This document shows positions 53,601-64,000 of a stretch of DNA of 64,000 bases, in pieces. The DNA lies in contig JASAMV010007652.1 in the NCBI GenBank assembly GCA_030248065.1, positions 1-64,000 of the forward strand, read 5' to 3'. The position numbers and the translations under genes were made by a program. The stretch comes from Rhynchonema sp. JSB1_4 (lineage: Eukaryota; Nematoda; Chromadorea; Monhysterida; Xyalidae). The stretch's first letter is position 1. Each line of letters starts with the position of its first letter. The notes beneath the pieces were generated by a model. That model did not search any database. It worked only from the letters and a program-made list of their open reading frames with translations, and was not told the DNA's origin.

Positions 53601-56128
53601 AGTGCACAAAAACGAACCAACCAAACGAATTCGCGTCGTGCTCGAGCTGTTCGGTCTTGCGTTCGATCAAATCCGTGATGGCGGCGAGTGCAGCCAGTTT
53701 CTCGTCCCCGTTCACCTGTCCTTCGTACAACAACTGTGCGATGGCCGTCAGACATCGTTCGCGAGAGCATGAGTCCGTCAAGGATACCAGCTGCTCGCGC
53801 TGCTCTTCCAGACGGCCCAGAATCGCTGAAATTATCAAAGTCGCTAGCTATCGTGATGTGGTAAACGCCAGGTTAGCTATCGTGGTGTACAGTGCTGTGG
53901 CTGGGGGGGGGGTGGGGGGTCCCCCCCAATGGTACCCTACCCGCCCCGGCCTGGTACGCTACCCTATACTTGCGTATTTTTCCGCAAAATATATTTTTGG
54001 AAAAAAACGTTTTTTCCGAAAAAAAACCGTTTTTTTTCAAATATTTTTCCAGTACTTAAGGATACCCATGGTCCAAAAACGGATATTTTGGAGAAAATTT
54101 TGTCGGGAAATGGCCTGAAACAGGCTAAAAATGCACTTGGAGATTAAGAAGTGCTCATTTTGAACTGTTTAGCACCGATTTACATTGGTTTTGACAACAT
54201 CCTTTCGCAACCTTTGAAAATATTTTGGAAATTTTTGGGGAAAAAACCGTTTTTTTCCAAAAGTTGCCACTTGGAAAAATTTCCGGAAAAATAAAAACGT
54301 ATTTTTCCGGGCCTCGGAAAAAAACGGTATTTTCGGTTTTTTTTTTTTCGGAAGAAAAACGTTTTTTTTCTGGCCCGCAAGTATACGCTACCCCCCCCCC
54401 CCCCGCCCCGCTCTGGTACCCTACCCCCCTACCCGCCCCGCCCTGGCACCCTACCCGCCCTGATTTTTACCCCCAAAGTGCCCATTTTTCGGTCAAAAAA
54501 TGCCCAAATTTCGACCGAAAACCCTAAAAAGTGCAAAAAAATCTCGCGCTGCGCGCGATATATGCACTTTTTAGTACATAAAAACAGGCACCCGAAAAAA
54601 CTTATGTTGTACCCTACCCGCCCCGAAAAATCCCCCCCCCCCTCCCCCCCCAAACCGGATTCCCCCCCCCCCCAAAAATCCCAGGTACACTACCCCCCTA
54701 CCCGCCCCGATTTTTTCCACCTATGTACCCTACCCGCCCCGCAAAAGTAGCCACAGCACTGGTGGTGTAGCTGGGGGCGGGGGGAGTGGGGGAGCCCCCA
54801 AGGTACAGTAGGTAGGTGCAGTGTTGGAGGTACTCTGGAGGGGGGGATACCTACTGTACCGCACTCGGAGAGGGGGGGATACCTACTGTACCAAAGCCGA
54901 TGGCCTGGGGGGGGGTTATGTACCTAGGGGGGGGTTTGGGGGGGGGGTTGGGGGGGGGTTAGGTTTTGGGGTGAAAATTTTTAATGTGTTTATTATGTGT
55001 GGCGTGTGAAAACGTAGTATATGCGCGCGTAGCGCGCGAATTTTGGGGTAATTTGAGGTAAAAACCACTGATTTTACACTAATTTTGGCCATTTTGGTCA
55101 AAAATTGTCACTTTGGAGACAGTATCGGGGGGGATCCCTACTGTTCCGGGGTGAAAATCGGGGGGGATACCTACTGTACCATGCCAAACATTGGGGGGAT
55201 ACCTACTGTACCAGGCGAGGGGGGGATACCTACTGTACTGGGGGGGGGGGCTACCCCCCCCCCCCCCCCCCCCCCCCCACCTCCAACACTGGGTAGGTGG
55301 TAGCAGAGGTCGTAATCGGGCCGGGCAGCCCGAAGTGACCAAAGCTCGGCCCGGCCCGAATTCTTTGGGTCAAATTTTTACCCGATTTTTGTTATAATTT
55401 TTGCGATTTTTCTGAACCTATTTTTGGTGAAAAAGATATTGCTCTCAATGAAAAATTGCTTGATAGACAAGTACTGATCACTTACGTGCCGAACCTGTCA
55501 GAAATTTTAGTATTTCTTTGACAAAAAATCACTATTCTTTGAGTAAAATAAGTCACTTCAGAACTTCGGGCCGAACCAAAAACGCAAAATCGCGGCCCGG
55601 CCCGGCCCGAGATTGCGGCGACCTCTGGTAGGTAGGTCGAATCTCCATCCTGGTATGTAGGTCGCCCGCCGCCGATTTCTTGCGATTCAGCAGCTTAGGA
55701 CCGACTTCCATGATTTTAACAAAAAACTGTAATTTTTGCACCAAAAAATTTTCTTCAAAATATCATCAGAAAAAGTCGGACCGAAAAAATCGGGTCGGGC
55801 CGGGCCGACCCCAGGACCTCGTCGGGCCGGGCCGGGCCGAGGTAACCCGGCCCGATTCCCACCTCTGGTTTTTACGGTATTCCGGCCGGGCGGGACACCA
55901 CTCACTGGTTGTACGTGTATTGAGGCCGGGCGAGCTCTGTTTAGGTACCAGATCCGGCCAATATTTTGACTTTACACAACTTCCAAACTAACCAGAATGC
56001 TCCACGTCCAATCGCTTGATTTCCGAAACATGCGGTTGAATCAAATTCGGCAGGCTTTCCAGACCGTCGAGAAAATCTTCAACATAAGTTGTGACATACG
56101 AAGCTTCCAGAGCCGGATTGTGCAGCAT
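50659..56128 (-). CDS. ING: Inhibitor-of-growth (ING1/2-type) PHD-finger protein
   Basis: Seven exons: 55993-56128, 53622-53825, 52408-52571, 52027-52161, 51672-51810, 51208-51440, 50659-50823 (1,176 nt, 391 aa). The N-terminal ING helix pair is clear: [38 protein letters not shown] and [20 protein letters not shown]. The middle is Ser/Thr/Pro-rich with basic NLS-like runs ([17 protein letters not shown]). The C-terminal PHD finger has all C4HC3 ligands: [30 protein letters not shown]. An aromatic Trp replaces the usual Tyr in the H3K4me3 pocket ([10 protein letters not shown]). [14 protein letters not shown] and the N-terminus favour ING1/2 over ING3-5. ING proteins anchor HDAC or HAT complexes to H3K4me3. 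Intron 1 is a 2.2-kb nest of transposons. Confidence 0.95.
53001..53340. repeat. ~91-bp minisatellite containing telomere-like hexamers
   Basis: About 3.5 copies, each starting TCTTCCTGGCTGGCAGCC followed by CTAAGCCTAAGCCTAA-like hexamers, then a CTGAA..GAAAGCCT spacer and TTTGTGGATG. Unit starts near 52999, 53090, 53181 and 53271. It lies in an ING intron. Confidence 0.8.
53890..54761. mobile_element. hAT-like MITE 1 (CAGTGCTGTGGCT ends)
   Basis: Terminal inverted repeats CAGTGCTGTGGCT and AGCCACAGCACTG. Exact 8-bp target duplication GTGGTGTA at 53882-53889 and 54762-54769. The interior has GGTACCCTACCCGCCCCG-type repeats and a nested TATACT-family element. ING intron 1. Confidence 0.92.
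53965..54385. mobile_element. TATACT-family MITE nested in hAT-like MITE 1
   Basis: Starts TATACTTGCG and ends CGCAAGTATA (10-bp inverted repeats). Exact 8-bp duplication CGCTACCC at 53957-53964 and 54386-54393. Shares the AAAACG/CGTTTT-rich interior with 43688-44122. Confidence 0.9.
54819..55291. mobile_element. hAT-like MITE 2 (CAGTGTTGGAGGT ends)
   Basis: Terminal inverted repeats CAGTGTTGGAGGT and ACCTCCAACACTG. Exact 8-bp duplication GGTAGGTG at 54811-54818 and 55292-55299. The interior repeats GGGGGATACCTACTGTACC on one side and long G and C runs. Confidence 0.92.
55304..55627. mobile_element. hAT-like MITE 3 (CAGAGGTCG ends, GGGCCGGGC arms)
   Basis: Inverted ends CAGAGGTCG and CGACCTCTG, with TCGGGCCGGGC-type subterminal arms. 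Flanking octamers GGTGGTAG and GTAGGTAG match at 6 of 8 positions. A partial relative ends at 55867 (GGCCCGATTCCCACCTCTGG). Confidence 0.75.
55780..55867. repeat. Partial GGGCCGGGC hAT-like element
   Basis: Tandem GGGCCGGGCCG blocks ending CCCACCTCTGG, related to MITE 3; a left terminal repeat was not found. Similar GGCCGGGCCGAG words occur at 27662-27690. Confidence 0.5.
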
Positions 56129-57135
56129 GTTTTCAGGTGGGATTTAATTTGGACGTTTCTTCATTTGTTTTGAGTGAAAATCTCATGAAACACGAAGCTT
56201 TCAAGCATAATCCAGGAGTTGAATGACTGCGAAATCACAATTTTTTTTGAAAACCGGCTCTCTCTGTCTCTTTTCAGTTTGTTTCACCGATCCGATCCAC
56301 AGTGGGAATTTTGAGCCCCAAGGCCCGAGGCCCGGATGAAGTGACTGACAGTCCCGATCCCGAGGCCCGAGAATCATCACACCCATGTCGCACCGCATTA
56401 CAAGAGCACGAAAGTACGCGTCACGTGCTCTGTTTGTTCACGTTCCCGGAAATTCTCACGGTGACTTGAGGGCCAGAAAATAACGAAAGTATCGGTTAAA
56501 TTCAGATCAGGTTGGAGAATGGATCCATACTTGGTGCTAATGCGAACAGAGTTACTGATGAATATCAGTATTAAAATCTTCAAGAAGCAAAAACAGTTTC
56601 CTTGGCTTCGAATTTTTTTGAAACATCAAAGGGCCACAAGCACCTATGTGTCTGCCATCAACAGCGATGAGCATCAAAGCCATTTTATTTCGAATGAAGC
56701 CTCATTGGTGCACTAAAATAAGTTCTTATTCCTCACTATCCCAACTTACTTTTTGGATACTTCTGTGTTTTCTCCAAGTGTGATGTACATCGTCCGTCAA
56801 ACTGTGAGAAGCATTCTACATCAACATGGTGTTTTCCGCATGGGGGAACCTGTGGCTTACCTTTAGCAACAGGAAAAGGGTGGTCCCACGCATAATTTTT
56901 CATATCCATGTGCAGAAACAGCTGGAGCTCAGGTATTCTACAGTACGTGCACATCGAAAAAAACCTTTGTCACAAATTCACGTTGTAAAAGTTCAACCTT
57001 CGCGTAAAATATGAGATGCTTGCGTTGTTGAACCACGTTGTCTGCTTTATGACAAACGGCCGGGGATTCTCTCACTTCCCTCCCAATTGACCGATTAGAT
57101 CTGCACACGTTGAGACATCGTTCAATTTGTTACAG
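56129..57135. other. ING upstream region, no gene recognised
   Basis: Contains the ING promoter and 5' UTR. A short CCCGAGGCCCG-rich patch lies at 56310-56375. No exon supported. Confidence 0.45.
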
Positions 57136-57270
57136 TGCTCGATCATTTCGTCTCTCGTTGGCTTGCGCTGACCAACTGCTGTCCTATCTTTCCAAAATGC
57201 TGGTTGACGAGTCGAAACTTTACGAGCTCTACACGCCCAGTTTTTGGAACCGACCGGCGCTTTGGAGGGA
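57136..57270 (+). CDS. Possible RUN-domain exon (partial gene or remnant)
   Basis: After an acceptor (TTTGTTACAG) one frame reads ARSFRLSLACADQLLSYLSK then MLVDESKLYELYTPSFW, which resembles the RUN-domain pattern of a hydrophobic helix followed by an L..YL..L..D...L..YY motif. It ends at a possible donor (GTGACA). No flanking exons could be joined, so it may be a piece of a divergent gene or a decayed remnant. Confidence 0.25.
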
Positions 57271-57543
57271 GTGACATTTGCCCAGATGCGCTCGCTTGCG
57301 GTTCTAAACTTTACACACTCTCTCTGACAAACTGGAGCAGCAACAACTGTTTGTTATGCAACTTTGAACCCTCCAGTGTGGGTGGTTCAATGACTACGTC
57401 ATTTCAGTAATCTTCGGACGTCAAGAAATGATTAAAACTGGTGCACCCGCTTGAATAATAATAGTTGAAGTCCGAATATGCACCATTCGCTGGATTGTGC
57501 AACAATCTTATGGTCCTTTAGCTCATTTTTGTGTATTTTATAG

Positions 57544-57620
57544 CCCGTGGCCGGTCATCTGCGGTCATCTGCTCTCAATGTGGCCAAAAGCTTTGTTTTG
57601 CTTGTGGAGCCAAACGCTGA
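57544..57620 (+). CDS. Possible zinc-ribbon exon, very uncertain
   Basis: After TTTTATAG, one frame reads VICSQCGQKLCFACGAKR, a C-x2-C-x4-C-x2-C pattern, ending in a stop at 57618. It could be the last exon of the same gene as the RUN-like exon, or chance. Confidence 0.18.
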
Positions 57621-57828
57621 TGCTTGGCTATCGAATTACGACTTGAATTGTTTGTTATTGTTTTTGCTGTATTGTTCAGTCACGCTGTTGCCAAAAGTGC
57701 AATGGTCCAAAAGTCAAAAGTTTCGAAAACTATATAGTACTTCTAGGTTTTCTGCAAGCGGTTCACAACAAGCATTTGAATAGTTTGTAACCCGACTTTT
57801 GACAATGATCATATCATGGACTGGCAGT

Positions 57829-58108
57829 CAATGCTAGAACGGAATCCCCATCCCGATTCAGATAATCTCTATAAAATCCCGAAATTCAGATCCCGATTAA
57901 TTTCCCGGATCCCGATCCCGTTCCACGCCGGGCATTCTTATCGGAATTATAGAGTTGCTAAAAGTGCGGTTGTATGACTTTTGTATGATACAATAGAAAG
58001 AGAGTTATCAATCCATCCCGATCCGAAATCTCAATCCCGTTAAGAAATCCCGATCCCGGTTAGTATATGCCACATCCCATGTCGATCCCGATACACGTTC
58101 GAGCACTG
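57829..58108. mobile_element. ATCGGGATCGGG foldback element, copy 2 (hAT-like)
   Basis: Ends CAATGCTAGAACGG and CGTTCGAGCACTG; flanking octamers CTGGCAGT and CTGGCTGG match at 6 of 8. ATCCCGATCCCG-type arms and GTTGCTAAAAGTG centre as in 8567-8968. Confidence 0.7.
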
Positions 58109-58211
58109 CTGGCTGGCAGGCAGTGGCATCATACTCATACGGACTTGCCCTAAAGTATTCGATTCAAGACTCTAAAGACTTCGATTTCATAACTTTTCAG
58201 CACAACCAATC

Positions 58212-61586
<3,375 letters not shown>

Positions 61587-62325
61587 TTTACGGAACATTG
61601 TTTACTTTCCTCGTCTTGGATTTAACTTTTATAATTGTTCGTTTGAGTCATGTTCGCTAAAACTGGGACCATATCAAGTTCGATGGCAGCAATAAGAGAC
61701 ATTGTGGTGTGGTTTGCGCACAATTTACGCTCTGTATCTGGGTGCGTAAAATTTGTTCAGCACAACGAACAAAACGCTCTGCTACCGATGCCATCATTGA
61801 ATATGCCGCAGTATTGGCCAAGTTTTTCACACCATTTTTTCAACTGGTTCATGTTTTCCTATTGTGTGTGTCTTCATAGTGGTATGCACCAATGGTACCA
61901 ATGGTTATTCAGTTGTATAAACGGTACATGTTGCCACGTTACGCCATTCTAGTCTCATTGTACTGTATATATGCGTTATTAACATGGTAAAATTTGTCTC
62001 CTTCTGCACTGAAGCCTGCGTCCATGCATTCTCAAATATAATTCGAACATATTAGAACAAGACATGTTCTGCGTTTTATCGCATGACAATCTTTTCCAAT
62101 CAGTACAGAATTCAGGTTCCCGACCGACGTCCAATTTGTCTGAGAGCAACATAGTCTACCCCCTTTGTAATGAAACCTAAGGTGAATATCTTCTTAATAA
62201 TTGGTTCCCAATCTGCCGTTTCTCGACATCTATACTGACGTCTATAGATGAACGTTCTTCAAAATCCCAAGCCCCAGTCACAAAAAAGGATGGACCGTAC
62301 AGTTACACCATAATTATCAATCTAA
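61587..62325. other. Intergenic, convergent gene ends
   Basis: 739 bases between the collagen stop and the stop of the minus-strand exon at 62326. No exon seen. Confidence 0.5.
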
Positions 62326-62513
62326 TCAGTCAAGCAACAGTTTACATTCTTCCTCTGTCGGTTTTTTGGCAATCTTTTGGTGGTCATGCACTGCGCCAAG
62401 AAGATGATGCACGGCAACCGTCTTGACCACAAGCCCAGTGTCGGGGTACACACACGCGTACACTGTCGTCGTCGCTGGATCGTCAAACAACGTCTGCACA
62501 AGCGTGAAACGTC
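62326..62513 (-). CDS. Terminal exon B of an unrecognised protein family
   Basis: Acceptor (TTTCAG) then 62 residues and stop at 62326-62328. Core: VYACVYPDTGLVVKTVAVHH, then KKPTEEECKLLLD at the end. It aligns with the exon at 63187-63494: Y-x-C-V-x-P-x-x-G-x-V-x-K-x-V-x-V and K-x-P-T-x-E-E-C. Both exons complete a codon started by one base, so they could serve as alternative last exons of one gene or end two tandem genes. The upstream exon is not in the window or was not recognised. I do not know the function. Confidence 0.55.
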
Positions 62514-62585
62514 CTGAAACAGGAAACAGATGTACAGTAGGTTGTTTGGGTTCCTCGCGTGTTCAATGGGTAACCTTTTTCGTAA

Positions 62586-62799
62586 GATCGAATTTTCGAA
62601 ACGGTGTAAATGTCAGTTAGGTGTAGGTCGGTGTAAAAGCTCGATCGGTGTAAGCTCGGTGTAAACATAAAACACTGTCTGCTGTTAACGTGGAATGTGT
62701 CATGTTTACACCGAGCTTACACCGACCAAACACTAGATCGAACTTATACGCCGACCTTTACGCCCAACAGACGGTTACAACGTTTCGAACTTGCCACCC
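62586..62799. mobile_element. Foldback MITE, GGTGTAAAC family, copy 3
   Basis: Arms TTTTCGAAACGGTGTAAATG and CGTTTCGAACTTGCCACCC, same centre (CTGCTGTTAACGTGG). It lies between the two homologous terminal exons. Confidence 0.8.
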
Positions 62800-62899
62800 G
62801 CATGAAACTTGGTGACCAGACCGAATTGGTCTTGTCTTTGTATATCTTAGAGCTTTCTTGTACAATGTGTCCTCTTATGATGAATATTATGCATAATAC

Positions 62900-62977
62900 T
62901 ACACATACAGTGTGGTAAATCCTCGTTCCTAATCGACCTACACATACAGTGTGGTAAATCCTCGTTCCTAATCGACC
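62900..62977. repeat. Exact 39-bp tandem duplication
   Basis: Two identical units starting TACACATACAGTGTGGTAAA, at 62900-62938 and 62939-62977. Confidence 0.95.
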
Positions 62978-63186
62978 GTTGTTAACGTAAGGCTATCTTC
63001 CATGTGATGAACTAAATTGCATGTCGATCGGTTCGCTGTATAGAGGGGAAGACAGCATTGGCATCAGTGAACAGCTTTTTTAAATATTCTAAAATCAGCA
63101 GAGTTGCAGGAGTCACAGTTCCCACTACAGATTCCATTCTATTCAATCGTTAAACTTGGGTCCATTCAGCGCCACAGCACATTATT

Positions 63187-63494
63187 CTAACCATTCGAAT
63201 CGCATTGTGGCACAAGTATACTCTCATTGATACCGAATTGGTTTTCGTACTGGACTTTCAACGCAATCGCTTTCCATTGAGCCTGCTGACAATTGATATT
63301 TGATGGCGGGCTGTCAGTCGGGATCAAAGCGGTGCACTCTTCCTTGGTGGGCACTTTCGGTGGTGGAGTACCGGGGGGTGCGACGGTCTGACCGACGTGC
63401 ACTTCCTTCAGCACCTCACCACTCTTCGGGTGTACGCATGTGTAGATACGTCCAAACGGCCATACATACCAGGTTTGTAGGGACTCGTACAGAC
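63187..63494 (-). CDS. Terminal exon A of an unrecognised protein family
   Basis: Acceptor (ATATTTCAG) then about 102 residues and stop at 63187-63189. Core: IYTCVHPKSGEVLKEVHVGQ, then KVPTKEECTALIPTD and a tail ending ESILVPQCDSNG with three or more cysteines. Homologous to exon B (62326-62513) over its first 60 residues, with a 40-residue C-terminal extension that exon B lacks. Probably extracellular given the spaced cysteines, but no signal peptide exon is visible before the window ends. Function unknown. Confidence 0.6.
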
Positions 63495-64000
63495 CTGAAA
63501 TATAGGTATCAATACTATGGTCGTATCAAATTTGAAGGCAAGTCCATTGGCATGGACTTGGCTTTTGCATGGGCAATTTTCGTTCAGCTATGTATACGTT
63601 TTGTGGTATTTAGAGTTGGTGCAGTAATTTCGACCAGCATGAAAATTGTTCACTTTGGTGCAAGGTCTTCTACGCTGGTCATAATTTGTAGTACGCCAGC
63701 TCCATGACAGGATATAGAGCGATCGGATTGTATGTGACCTGCCGTAGTCACGTGACTTTTTTGAATCAAGTGTATTAAGAAATTTAGTGATGCCACTGTG
63801 TGTTTTCGTTTAGCGTAGTGGATGTTCCCCTTCCTAAACTGAATTGTAATCAAAAAGCGCTGGACAAAATTTATGGCTCCAGTAAATTTCTAACGTCCTT
63901 TACGTGGTGTGGTTTGTTTCCTTTGCCTTGCATAAAAAGGAAAACCGATATATGTACGTATACATGTCAACTAAAGTTTGCCTGTGCAAAAGCCAAGTCC
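63495..64000. other. No gene recognised at window end
   Basis: Upstream intron or 5' region of the terminal exon A gene; no exon could be supported. Confidence 0.4.

Overview
The window reads as nuclear DNA from a small, intron-rich animal. Conserved animal genes are split into many short exons by introns of about 65-1,400 bases with GT..AG borders and TTTCAG or TTTGCAG acceptors. Degenerate arrays of CCTAAG (TTAGGC on the other strand, the nematode telomere hexamer) occur at several internal sites. A nematode is therefore the best guess, probably from a lineage that kept many ancestral introns, but I cannot name a species. No rRNA, functional tRNA, CRISPR array, bacterial-style operon or virus was seen. 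All gene models were spliced by eye; reading-frame phases were checked at the junctions of the conserved genes and agree.

Layout. 1-5.9 kb (minus strand): two tandem paralogous genes for unrecognised two-pass membrane proteins, plus a decayed exon copy. 5.9-11.2 kb: no recognisable gene, but foldback and pogo-like elements. 11.2-14.5 kb (plus): a complete 8-exon class A GPCR of 364 aa. 14.7-15.4 kb (minus): N-acetyltransferase 9. 15.8-18.0 kb (minus): COP9 signalosome subunit 8. 18.9-44.3 kb (minus): a complete 41-exon GBF1 (Arf guanine-nucleotide exchange factor of the Golgi, 1,911 aa), whose introns hold many small transposons. 44.7-47.9 kb (minus): DDRGK1 (UFMylation adaptor of the ER). 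48.2-48.9 kb (plus): BLOC1S1. 49.1-50.2 kb (minus): PYM1 (exon-junction-complex disassembly). 50.7-56.1 kb (minus): an ING1/2-type PHD-finger chromatin protein. 57.1-57.6 kb (plus): possible RUN-domain and zinc-ribbon exons, weak. 58.2-61.6 kb (plus): a secreted collagen-like protein with an unusual cysteine-containing C-terminal domain. 62.3-63.5 kb (minus): two homologous terminal exons of an unrecognised protein family.

The genes do not form one pathway; most are housekeeping (ER/Golgi traffic, UFMylation, RNA surveillance, chromatin). DDRGK1, GBF1, COPS8 and NAT9 follow one another on the minus strand, and DDRGK1/BLOC1S1 share a 279-base divergent promoter region.

Most unusual observations: (1) an exact 10-mer, TGATGTTTCA, present at least 26 times in 64 kb (about 0.12 expected by chance), without longer shared flanks, mostly in introns and mostly in one orientation; (2) roughly a quarter of predicted 5' splice sites read GTTGG instead of GTRAG; (3) several families of small DNA transposons with exact 8-bp, TTAA or TA target duplications, some nested, several lying within tens of bases of splice sites.
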